Positions 55,038 to 62,605 of a DNA stretch of 64,000 nucleotides are shown piece by piece. A program made the position numbers and the translations under genes. The first letter of the stretch is position 1. Each line of letters starts with the position of its first letter. The notes beneath the pieces were generated by a model, which worked only from the letters and a program-made list of their open reading frames with translations, was not told the origin of the DNA and searched no databases. Source of the DNA: Pseudomonas sp. NCCP-436 (GTDB lineage: Bacteria > Pseudomonadota > Gammaproteobacteria > Pseudomonadales > Pseudomonadaceae); the NCBI RefSeq assembly GCF_019656335.1, contig NZ_BPLZ01000007.1, positions 62,001-126,000 on the forward strand, given 5' to 3'.

Positions 55038-56873
55038 ATGAGCATCGAATTTACTCGCTGGCCGGAGCCGCGTGCCCGCCGTTACCGGGAGCTGGGCTAC
55101 TGGATTGGCCAGCCGTTGAGCCGGATTCTGGAAATCCAGGCTCATGAGCGACCGGAGGCGCCGGCGATCATTTGCGGTGAGCGCATCTTCAGCTATGCCC
55201 TGCTTGACCAGCTATCCGGCAACCTGGCCAGCCGCCTGCTGGCCGGCGGCATGCGCCGTGGTGATACGGCGCTGGTGCAGTTGCCCAATGTCGCCGAGTT
55301 CTACATTGTCCTGTTCGCTCTGCTGAAGGCCGGTATCGTGCCGCTCAATGCGCTGTACAGCCACCGCCAGCTGGAGCTGGGCCACTATGTCGGGCAGATT
55401 CGTCCGCGCCTGCTGATAGCCTCGGCCAGCCATGAGGTGCTGCGTGACGACAGTTGGCTGCAGGGGCTGCGCGATGCCGGACAGGCGCCAGAGCGCGTGT
55501 TGCTGTTGGGTGAGAGCGCACTGGGCGAGCGTCTCGAGGACTGGATGCAGGCCCCGGCACGGCAGGCGCTCGCCTGTCGTCCTGGTCAGCCGGACGAGGT
55601 GGCGCTGTTTCAGCTGTCCGGTGGCAGCACGGGTACACCGAAACTGATTCCGCGCACCCATGACGACTACTGCTTCAACGCTAGGCGCTGCGCCGAGGTC
55701 TGTGCCTTGAGTGAACGAACGCGCTTTCTCTGCGCCTTGCCGGCGGCGCACAACTTCGTGCTCAGTTCGCCGGGCGCGTTGGGCGTATTCCATGCCGGTG
55801 GCTGCGTGGTATTGGCCGCCTCGCCGGACCCGCAGCTGTGTTTCCCGCTGATTGCCCGGCATGGCGTCAACGTCGCCGCACTGGTGCCCAGCGCCGTCGT
55901 CCTGTGGCTGGAGGCGGCGGCCGGCGATCGCGAAGCGCTGCGCTCGCTGGAGGTGTTGCAGGTAGGTGGCGCCAGTTTCGCCGAAGCGCTGGCGCGGCGC
56001 GTGCCGCAGGTGCTGGGCTGTCGTCTGCAGCAGGTGTTCGGCATGGCCGAAGGACTGATCAGCTATACCCGCCTGGACGATCCGCCGGAACAGATTTTCA
56101 CCACTCAGGGCCGGCCGATCTGTGCCGACGATGAGATCCGCATTCTCGACGAGAACGGCCAGCCATTGCCCGACGGCGTGAGCGGAATGCTCGCCACCCG
56201 CGGCCCGTACACCTTCTGTGGCTATTACGCCAGTCCGGAGCAGAACGCCCGGGCCTTTGATGCCGAGGGTTTCTATCTGTCGGGTGATCTGGTGCGGCGC
56301 ACTGCCGACGGTTTCCTGCAGGTAGTGGGGCGGGTCAAGGATCAGATCAACCGTGGTGGCGAGAAGATCGCCGCGGAGGAGGTCGAGCACCTGCTGCTGC
56401 AGCATCCGCAAGTCAGCCAGGCCGCTCTGGTGGCCATGCCTGACGAGCGCCTCGGCGAACGGAGCTGCGCCTTTATCGTCGCCTCCGCTAACGCTCTGAA
56501 GGCTCCGATGCTGCGCCGCCATCTGCTGGAGCTGGGCATCGCCGAATACAAGCTGCCGGATCGTATCCGTCTGCTGGACGCCATGCCGCATACCGCCGTG
56601 GGCAAGATCGACAAGCAGCAGTTGCGCCGGCAACTGGCGCTGGAGGCCAACCGCGAATGGCTGGCTGAGCGGGTGCGCCAGCTGGTGGAGGACGGCGAGG
56701 AGCTGGATCCGGCGGAGAACCTGATCTTCTACGGCCTCGACTCCCTGCGGGTGATGAATCTGGCGGCGGAGCTTAAGGCTCGTGGCATCGCCGTCAGCTT
56801 CGAGGAGCTGGCGCGCACACCCACCCTGCAGCACTGGCAGAGTCTTCTGGAAACCCGTCAGACGGCCGGTTAG
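55038..56873 (+). CDS. pmsE: Salicyl-AMP ligase with C-terminal aryl carrier domain
   Basis: This 611-residue aryl-acid adenylation domain (1-530) has [42 protein letters not shown] and TAVGKIDK. An aryl carrier domain follows (about 535-611), with phosphopantetheine Ser569 in YGLDSLRVM. Pocket residues are N239, F240, S244, Q308, G310, V333, I341 and S342. F240 looks salicylate-type but S244 is DHB-type. Because pmsB makes salicylate and no EntA- or EntB-like gene is present, salicylate is the likely substrate. The fused carrier differs from the separate BasE/BasF of acinetobactin. Confidence 0.93.
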   Translation: MSIEFTRWPEPRARRYRELGYWIGQPLSRILEIQAHERPEAPAIICGERIFSYALLDQLSGNLASRLLAGGMRRGDTALVQLPNVAEFYIVLFALLKAGIVPLNALYSHRQLELGHYVGQIRPRLLIASASHEVLRDDSWLQGLRDAGQAPERVLLLGESALGERLEDWMQAPARQALACRPGQPDEVALFQLSGGSTGTPKLIPRTHDDYCFNARRCAEVCALSERTRFLCALPAAHNFVLSSPGALGVFHAGGCVVLAASPDPQLCFPLIARHGVNVAALVPSAVVLWLEAAAGDREALRSLEVLQVGGASFAEALARRVPQVLGCRLQQVFGMAEGLISYTRLDDPPEQIFTTQGRPICADDEIRILDENGQPLPDGVSGMLATRGPYTFCGYYASPEQNARAFDAEGFYLSGDLVRRTADGFLQVVGRVKDQINRGGEKIAAEEVEHLLLQHPQVSQAALVAMPDERLGERSCAFIVASANALKAPMLRRHLLELGIAEYKLPDRIRLLDAMPHTAVGKIDKQQLRRQLALEANREWLAERVRQLVEDGEELDPAENLIFYGLDSLRVMNLAAELKARGIAVSFEELARTPTLQHWQSLLETRQTAG

Positions 56874-56913
56874 GTCGGGCTGCATTGCTTTTCCCACGCA
56901 TATGGAGTCAACC

Positions 56914-58071
56914 ATGATCCTTTCGGCCACCGATCAGATGAAGCTGAACAGCTTCTGGCAGTACTGCCTGCAGCATCAGTATTTCAACATCAGCTACCCG
57001 GAGTCGGCGGATTTCGACTACTCGCAGCTGGAGCGTTTCCTGCGTTTTTCGATCAACAACTGCGGCGACTGGAGCGAGCCCGGCAACTATCTGCTGAATA
57101 CCTTCGCCTTCGAGCGCGAGGTGATGAGTCACTTTGCCGGGCTGTACCGGATCGCCGTGCAGGATAGTTGGGGATACGTCACCAATGGCGGCACCGAAGG
57201 CAACATGTTCGCTTGCTACCTGGCTCGTGAGCTGTTTCCCAATGGCACTCTCTACTATTCGCGTGACAGTCACTACTCGGTGATGAAGATCGCCCGCCTG
57301 CTGAAAATGAGGAGTCAGGTAGTGGCCTCGCTGCCCAGCGGCGAGATCGATTGCAACGACCTGCTGCAGCGGATTGCCGCCAACCGGGGTTCAGCGCCGA
57401 TCATCTTTGCCAATATCGGTACTACCCTGCGCGGCGCCGTGGACGATATCGCCGACATCCGTCAGCGTCTGGCGCTCGCCGGCTTTGCCCGTGACGACTA
57501 CTATCTGCATGCCGACGCCGCGCTCAGCGGCATGATCCTGCCCTTCGTCGGCAGCCCCCAGCCCCATACATTCGCCGACGGCATCGATTCGATCAGCGTG
57601 TCCGGGCACAAGATGATCGGCTCGCCGATACCCTGCGGCATAGTGCTGGCCCGGCGGCGCCATGTGGAGCGCATCTCCGTGGAGGTGGACTACATCGCCG
57701 CGCGTGATCGCACCATCAGTGGCTCGCGCAACGGCCATAGTCCCTTGATTCTCTGGGCAGGACTGCGCAGTCGGACTCATGAGCAGTGGTGTCGCCGTGT
57801 GCAGCACTGCCTGCATATGGCCGAGTACGCAGTGAGCCGCTTGCGGCAGGCTGGCATCGCTGCCTGGCGCCACGCCAATTCGGTCACCGTGGTGTTCCCG
57901 CGCCCCTCCGAACCGTTGGTACAGGCCTTTGGCCTGGCTGCGTCGGGGCATGAGGCGCACCTGATTGCCATGCCCCATCACCGTGAGCCGGCTGCCTTCG
58001 ACCCCTTGTTTGATGCTCTGATCGCCGACCGCCGCGAGCAGTTGCAACCGATCCAGGTGTATGCAGTCTGA
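56914..58071 (+). CDS. pmsA: PLP-dependent histidine decarboxylase
   Basis: This 385-residue group-II decarboxylase makes histamine from histidine for the siderophore. [22 protein letters not shown] and the ring-stacking His120 ([10 protein letters not shown]) are visible, along with [10 protein letters not shown] with the PLP-binding Asp201. The PLP-Lys is Lys233 in [11 protein letters not shown]. The length and motifs match the BasG/AngH/M. morganii enzymes. I chose the ATG at 56914, with GGAG six bases upstream; an in-frame ATG four codons earlier also exists. It lies 40 bp after pmsE and upstream of pmsB. Confidence 0.95.
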   Translation: MILSATDQMKLNSFWQYCLQHQYFNISYPESADFDYSQLERFLRFSINNCGDWSEPGNYLLNTFAFEREVMSHFAGLYRIAVQDSWGYVTNGGTEGNMFACYLARELFPNGTLYYSRDSHYSVMKIARLLKMRSQVVASLPSGEIDCNDLLQRIAANRGSAPIIFANIGTTLRGAVDDIADIRQRLALAGFARDDYYLHADAALSGMILPFVGSPQPHTFADGIDSISVSGHKMIGSPIPCGIVLARRRHVERISVEVDYIAARDRTISGSRNGHSPLILWAGLRSRTHEQWCRRVQHCLHMAEYAVSRLRQAGIAAWRHANSVTVVFPRPSEPLVQAFGLAASGHEAHLIAMPHHREPAAFDPLFDALIADRREQLQPIQVYAV

Positions 58072-58112
58072 ACCGCGAGCCCTCGACTTTTGAGCCATTA
58101 CGGAAAACATCC

Positions 58113-58433
58113 ATGAGCACAATCAAAGCCCCGCAAGACTGCAGCAGCCTGGAGGACATCCGGGCCGCCATCGATCTTTACGACCGGCAGATTTTCGACG
58201 CCATGTGTCAGCGCCTGAACTATGTCAGGGCGGCGGCCCGCTTCAAGCCGGACGAGCAATCCATCCCGGCTCCGCAGCGGGTTGCGGCCATGCTGGCCGA
58301 GCGCAGCCGCTGGGCCGCCGAGGCCGGGTTTGACGAAGGCTTTACCCGCAGCCTGTTCGAGCAGCTCATCGCCTGGAATATCGAGCAGCAAATCCAGCAC
58401 TGGCGACATCAGCGACAGCAGGCGGCGGGCTAA
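58113..58433 (+). CDS. pmsB: Isochorismate pyruvate-lyase
   Basis: This 106-residue AroQ-type enzyme converts isochorismate to salicylate plus pyruvate. Key residues align with PchB with a +3 shift: Arg17, Arg34, Lys45 and Gln93. IPAPQRVAAMLAERSRWA and WNIEQQIQHWR are near-identical in pattern to PchB. It is the last gene of pmsCEAB and is convergent with rpiA, nine bases apart, which marks the right edge of the accessory block. Confidence 0.95.
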   Translation: MSTIKAPQDCSSLEDIRAAIDLYDRQIFDAMCQRLNYVRAAARFKPDEQSIPAPQRVAAMLAERSRWAAEAGFDEGFTRSLFEQLIAWNIEQQIQHWRHQRQQAAG

Positions 58434-58442
58434 AGGCTGCCC

Positions 58443-59114
58443 TCAGCGGCTCAGGCGGCAAACACCCTCGGTAGTGCCGAGCAGCAGCAGGTCAGCCGGG
58501 CGGGCGGCGAACAAACCATTGGTCACTACGCCGACGATGGCGTTGATGTCGGCTTCCAGCTTCACCGGGTTGGTGATCGACATGTTGTGCACGTCGAGGA
58601 TGATGTTGCCGTTGTCGGTCACCACGCCCTCGCGGTACACCGGGTCGCCGCCCAGCTTGACCAGCTCTCGGGCCACGTGGCTGCGTGCCATGGGGATGAC
58701 TTCCACCGGCAGCGGGAAGGCGCCCAGCACCGGTACCAGCTTGCTGGCATCGGCAATGCAGATAAAGGTCCTGGCTACCGCCGCGACGATCTTCTCGCGG
58801 GTCAGTGCGGCGCCGCCGCCCTTGATCAGGTTCAGGTGCTCGTCGCTCTCGTCGGCGCCGTCGATGTAGAACTCCAGATCACTGACGCTGTTGAGGTCGT
58901 AGACCGGGATGCCGTGTGCCTTCAGGCGCGCTGCGGTAGCTTCGGAGCTGGCTACGGCACCGTCGAACTCCATCTTGTGCCGGGCTAGGGCATCGATGAA
59001 GAAGTTGGCAGTGGAGCCGGTGCCGACACCGATGATGCTCTTGCTGTCGAGGTTGGGGAGGATGGTGTCGACAGCGGCCTGGGCCACGGCCTGTTTCAAT
59101 TGATCCTGGTTCAT
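58443..59114 (-). CDS. rpiA: Ribose-5-phosphate isomerase A
   Basis: This 223-residue pentose-phosphate enzyme interconverts ribose-5-P and ribulose-5-P. The motifs are [43 protein letters not shown] with the catalytic Asp and Glu, and the conserved [10 protein letters not shown] chose the ATG at 59114; a GTG one codon upstream is possible and neither has a clear ribosome-binding site. It is divergent from ilvA, the usual pseudomonad arrangement. Confidence 0.97.
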   Translation of the reverse strand: MNQDQLKQAVAQAAVDTILPNLDSKSIIGVGTGSTANFFIDALARHKMEFDGAVASSEATAARLKAHGIPVYDLNSVSDLEFYIDGADESDEHLNLIKGGGAALTREKIVAAVARTFICIADASKLVPVLGAFPLPVEVIPMARSHVARELVKLGGDPVYREGVVTDNGNIILDVHNMSITNPVKLEADINAIVGVVTNGLFAARPADLLLLGTTEGVCRLSR

Positions 59115-59270
59115 CACGGGGGATATGCCTGGAGGGTGGGAAGGTCGGAGACGGAATTATAGCGCCAAGCCCGGGGCGGCCGGCAAAACCCCTCCTTTCA
59201 TGTGGTCGGCTGCGGCGGGGCTGCGGTAGACTCGTCAGCTACCTCCCGCCTCAACACCTGCGAAACCGCC

Positions 59271-60785
59271 ATGCTTGAACAGTACGTGAAGAAGATCCTG
59301 ACCTCGCGCGTCTACGACGTTGCCGAGGAAACCCCGCTGCAACCGGCCCGTCAGCTCAGCGAGCGACTGGGCAACCAGATTCTGCTCAAGCGCGAGGATC
59401 TGCAGCCGGTGTACTCGTTCAAGATTCGTGGCGCCTACAACAAGCTGGCTCAGTTGTCCCCCGAAGAACTGTCCCGTGGCGTGGTTACCGCCTCGGCCGG
59501 CAACCATGCTCAGGGCGTGGCGCTGGCGGCCAGGCATCTGGGGGTGAAGGCGACCATCGTCATGCCGCGCACCACCCCGGAGCTGAAGGTGCAGGGCGTG
59601 CGTTCGCGTGGCGGCAAGGCTGTTTTGCACGGCGATGCCTTTCCCGAGGCGTTGGCCCATTCGCTGAAACTGGTCAAGGAAAAGGGTTACACCTATATCC
59701 ACCCCTATGACGATCCGTTGGTAATCGCCGGCCAGGGCACCGTGGCCATGGAGGTTCTGCGCCAGCATCAGGGCCGCCTCGACGCCATCTTCGTGCCGGT
59801 CGGCGGAGGTGGGCTGATCGCCGGCATCGCCGCGTACGTCAAATACCTGCGCCCCGAGATCAAGGTCATCGGTGTCGAGCCGGACGATTCCAACTGCCTG
59901 CAACAGGCCATGGCCGCCGGTGAGCGTGTGGTGCTGCCGAGTGTCGGGCTGTTTGCCGACGGTGTGGCCGTGGCGCAGATCGGTGAGCACACCTTCGAGA
60001 TCTGCCGGAACTACGTGGATGAGGTCATCACCGTCAGCACTGACGAGATCTGCGCGGCGATCAAGGACATCTATGACGATACTCGCTCGATCACCGAGCC
60101 GGCCGGTGCTCTGGCCGTGGCCGGTATCAAACGATACGTAGAGCGTGAGGGCCTGCAGGGACAGGTGCTGGTGGGCATCGACTCCGGCGCCAATGTCAAT
60201 TTCGACCGCCTGCGCCATGTGGCCGAGCGTGCCGAGCTGGGCGAGAAGCGCGAGGCCATCATCGCTGTGACCATCCCCGAGCAGCCGGGCAGCTTCAAGG
60301 CCTTCTGCGAGGCTCTGGGCAAGCGTCAGATCACCGAGTTCAACTACCGCTACAACACTGGTCGCGAGGCGCATATTTTCGTTGGGGTGCAGACCCACCC
60401 GGAAAACGACCCGCGCCAGGCGCTGGTCGATGGCCTGCGAGCGCAGGGCTTCCCGGTGCTGGATCTGACCGACAACGAGCTGGCCAAGCTGCATATCCGC
60501 CATATGGTCGGCGGCCATGCGGTCGGCGTCAGCAACGAGATGGTGCTGCGCTTCGAGTTCCCGGAGCGGCCGGGGGCGCTGTTCAACTTCCTGCAGAAAC
60601 TCGGCGGGCGCTGGAACATCTCCATGTTCCACTACCGCAACCACGGCGCTGCCGATGGTCGCGTGCTGGCCGCACTGCAGGTGCCGGACGATGAGCGTCA
60701 GTTGGTGCCGGCAGCGCTGGAGGCGATTGGCTATCCCTACTGGGATGAAAGTGACAACCCGGCCTATCGCCTGTTCCTGGGCTGA
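59271..60785 (+). CDS. ilvA: Threonine ammonia-lyase, biosynthetic
   Basis: This 504-residue PLP enzyme makes 2-oxobutanoate for isoleucine. The PLP-binding Lys51 lies in YSFKIRGAYNKL. VTASAGNHAQGVALAA and VGGGGLIAGIAAY bind substrate and cofactor phosphate. The C-terminal 180 residues hold two ACT-like regulatory domains (REAIIAVTIPEQPGSFKAFCEALGKRQITEFNYRYN and EMVLRFEFPERPGALFNFLQKL in segments), so it is the isoleucine-inhibited form. I chose the ATG at 59271; no strong ribosome-binding site is visible. Confidence 0.97.
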   Translation: MLEQYVKKILTSRVYDVAEETPLQPARQLSERLGNQILLKREDLQPVYSFKIRGAYNKLAQLSPEELSRGVVTASAGNHAQGVALAARHLGVKATIVMPRTTPELKVQGVRSRGGKAVLHGDAFPEALAHSLKLVKEKGYTYIHPYDDPLVIAGQGTVAMEVLRQHQGRLDAIFVPVGGGGLIAGIAAYVKYLRPEIKVIGVEPDDSNCLQQAMAAGERVVLPSVGLFADGVAVAQIGEHTFEICRNYVDEVITVSTDEICAAIKDIYDDTRSITEPAGALAVAGIKRYVEREGLQGQVLVGIDSGANVNFDRLRHVAERAELGEKREAIIAVTIPEQPGSFKAFCEALGKRQITEFNYRYNTGREAHIFVGVQTHPENDPRQALVDGLRAQGFPVLDLTDNELAKLHIRHMVGGHAVGVSNEMVLRFEFPERPGALFNFLQKLGGRWNISMFHYRNHGAADGRVLAALQVPDDERQLVPAALEAIGYPYWDESDNPAYRLFLG

Positions 60786-60793
60786 TGGCCGAC

Positions 60794-60824
60794 ACGCCGG
60801 GCGCCTGCAGCGTCCGGCGTTTGT
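60794..60824 (+). terminator. Rho-independent terminator after ilvA
   Basis: ACGCCGGGCGC-CTGCA-GCGTCCGGCGT (10 of 11 pairs) is followed by TTTGTGT, eight bases past the ilvA stop. Confidence 0.78.
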
Positions 60825-60859
60825 GTATATGTAAAGCCTGTCTGATTGAGGAAAGCCTG

Positions 60860-61300
60860 ATGGAACACTACCTGCTGGTACGCATTCTCCACAGCGCCCC
60901 TGGCGTACTTCTGCTGCTGGGGCTGATCGCTCATGGATTCATGCTGTTCAGGGCGCAGCGTAGTGGTGACGCCTCGGTGCTGGCACGCAAGCTGCGAGTC
61001 ACTCTGCGTTACAGCCTGCCGGCCTTCGCCGTGCTGGCGCTGAGCCTGCCACTGAGCGGCTTCTGGCTGGTCGATACCGCCGGCTGGCCGCTTGACCAGA
61101 CTTGGCTGCTGCTGGGCAATGTCCTCTTTCTGCTGATGCTGCTGGCTGGCCTGCTGCTGGTCGGGCGCCTCTCGGCCTGGCGTGCGCTGGGTGAGGCGCC
61201 TGCATCTGTGGCGCTCAAGCGCCTGTGCCTGATCTACGCCATCCTGATCGCCGTGCTGCTGCTGGCGATCATGGCCTTGATGGGAGCCAAGCCGGCATAG
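60860..61300 (+). CDS. DUF2269-like integral membrane protein
   Basis: This 146-residue protein has four hydrophobic helices (about residues 10-28, 50-68, 78-100 and 122-142). The pattern HYLLVRILHSAPGVLLLLGLIAHGFMLF, then FWLVDTAGWPLDQTWLLLGN, matches DUF2269. Its function is unknown. I chose the ATG at 60860 with GAGGAAA upstream. It ends six bases before the convergent HAD gene's stop. Confidence 0.78.
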   Translation: MEHYLLVRILHSAPGVLLLLGLIAHGFMLFRAQRSGDASVLARKLRVTLRYSLPAFAVLALSLPLSGFWLVDTAGWPLDQTWLLLGNVLFLLMLLAGLLLVGRLSAWRALGEAPASVALKRLCLIYAILIAVLLLAIMALMGAKPA

Positions 61301-61306
61301 TGCGCA

Positions 61307-61960
61307 TTATCGCAGGCTGATTATCGGCCAGCCGCGCTCGGCAGCAGTGGCACGCAACACCTCGTCCGGGTCGACCGCGACCGGGTTGCTCACTGCCTCG
61401 AGTAGCGGCAGGTCGTTGCGCGAGTCGCTATAAAAGTACGCGCCATCGAGGTTGTGTCCCGTTTCGGCCAGCCACTGGTTCAGGCGGGTCACCTTGCCGG
61501 CCTGGTAGCAGGGGATGCCAGTGATCTGCCCGGTATAGCGCCCGTCGGCCATGCCGCACTCGGTGGCAATCAGCGTCTCCACACCCAGGCGTTCGGCAAT
61601 CGGTGCGGTGACGAAGCGGTTGGTGGCGGTGATGATCACCAGCTTGTCGCCAGCCTCGCGATGCTGGGCCAACAGGGCCTCGCCCTTGGCCAGGATGATC
61701 GGTTCTATCACCTCTGCCATGAACTCGCGATGCCATTGCGTCAGTTGCGCCATGTCGTGCCGGCCGAGGATCGCCTGGCTGAAGTTTTGGTAGGCCACTA
61801 CATCCAGCCTGCCGGCGCAGTAGTCGGCATAGAAGGCATCGTTGCGGGCCTGGTATTCGTCGGCATCGACGAGACCGCGTTGGCAGACGAAGTCGCCCCA
61901 GCTATGGTCGCTGTCGCCGGCAAGCAGGGTGTTGTCGAGGTCGAAAAGGGCCAAGCGCAC
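61307..61960 (-). CDS. HAD-IB phosphatase, probable histidinol-phosphatase
   Basis: This 217-residue HAD hydrolase has nucleophile Asp7 and acid-base Asp9 (FDLDNTLL), motif II in VIITATNRF, Lys of motif III in [10 protein letters not shown] and motif [14 protein letters not shown]. It is annotated widely as phosphoserine-phosphatase-like. In P. aeruginosa the gene at this position next to rppH (PA0335) was reported to encode histidinol-phosphate phosphatase. That would supply the step missing from the monofunctional HisB at 6016. It is divergent from rppH. Confidence 0.85.
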   Translation of the reverse strand: MRLALFDLDNTLLAGDSDHSWGDFVCQRGLVDADEYQARNDAFYADYCAGRLDVVAYQNFSQAILGRHDMAQLTQWHREFMAEVIEPIILAKGEALLAQHREAGDKLVIITATNRFVTAPIAERLGVETLIATECGMADGRYTGQITGIPCYQAGKVTRLNQWLAETGHNLDGAYFYSDSRNDLPLLEAVSNPVAVDPDEVLRATAAERGWPIISLR

Positions 61961-62104
61961 GGTTCTTCACCTGTATCAGCTATGAGGAAGGCGCGCCAGA
62001 ATAGCCGCTTTGATCCGCCTTTCCCACTACAGTAAAAGCCGCGTTGCTGCTGTGCTTGGCTTTGTGGAACAATGCCGGAACTTGTGTCTACGAGGTTGCA
62101 TGCC

Positions 62105-62584
62105 GTGATTGATCCCGATGGTTTTCGACCCAATGTCGGCATCATCCTGACCAACGATGTCGGCCAGGTGCTGTGGGCCCGGCGTATCAACCAGGACGCC
62201 TGGCAGTTCCCGCAGGGCGGCATCAATGATCATGAAACGCCGGAAGAGGCGCTATATCGCGAACTCAACGAAGAGGTCGGGCTCGAAGAGCGCGACGTGA
62301 AGATTCTCGCCTGCACCCGTGGCTGGCTGCGTTATCGCCTGCCGCAGCGTCTGGTGCGTACGCACAGCCAGCCGCTGTGCATCGGCCAGAAGCAGAAGTG
62401 GTTTCTTCTGCGTCTGACCGGCTCTGAGGATCGGGTACGCATGGATCTTACCGGCAAGCCGGAATTCGACGGCTGGCGCTGGGTCAGTTACTGGTACCCG
62501 CTGGGCCAGGTAGTCACATTCAAGCGCGAGGTTTACCGTCGCGCACTCAAGGAACTTGCTCCGCGCCTCGTGGTGCGTGACTGA
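62105..62584 (+). CDS. rppH: RNA pyrophosphohydrolase RppH
   Basis: This 159-residue Nudix hydrolase removes pyrophosphate from 5'-triphosphorylated RNA to start decay. The Nudix box runs from [17 protein letters not shown] to NEEVGLEE. It starts at GTG (62105), reading [18 protein letters not shown], the known Pseudomonas N-terminus, with GAGG about ten bases upstream. Longer in-frame reading from an ATG 11 codons upstream is not conserved. It is followed 21 bp later by ptsP, as in other gammaproteobacteria. Confidence 0.96.
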   Translation: MIDPDGFRPNVGIILTNDVGQVLWARRINQDAWQFPQGGINDHETPEEALYRELNEEVGLEERDVKILACTRGWLRYRLPQRLVRTHSQPLCIGQKQKWFLLRLTGSEDRVRMDLTGKPEFDGWRWVSYWYPLGQVVTFKREVYRRALKELAPRLVVRD

Positions 62585-62605
62585 ACCCGGGATACCCTAT
62601 CGAGC

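Noticed and set aside
32134..58433. Mobile genomic island with integrase and attachment sites
   Set aside because: I found no integrase, transposase, tRNA or flanking direct repeat at the edges. Only an accessory insertion is supported.
59235..60644. Long minus-strand open frame (469 codons) across ilvA
   Set aside because: It is antisense to a complete threonine ammonia-lyase. The product has no recognisable domain and no ribosome-binding site.
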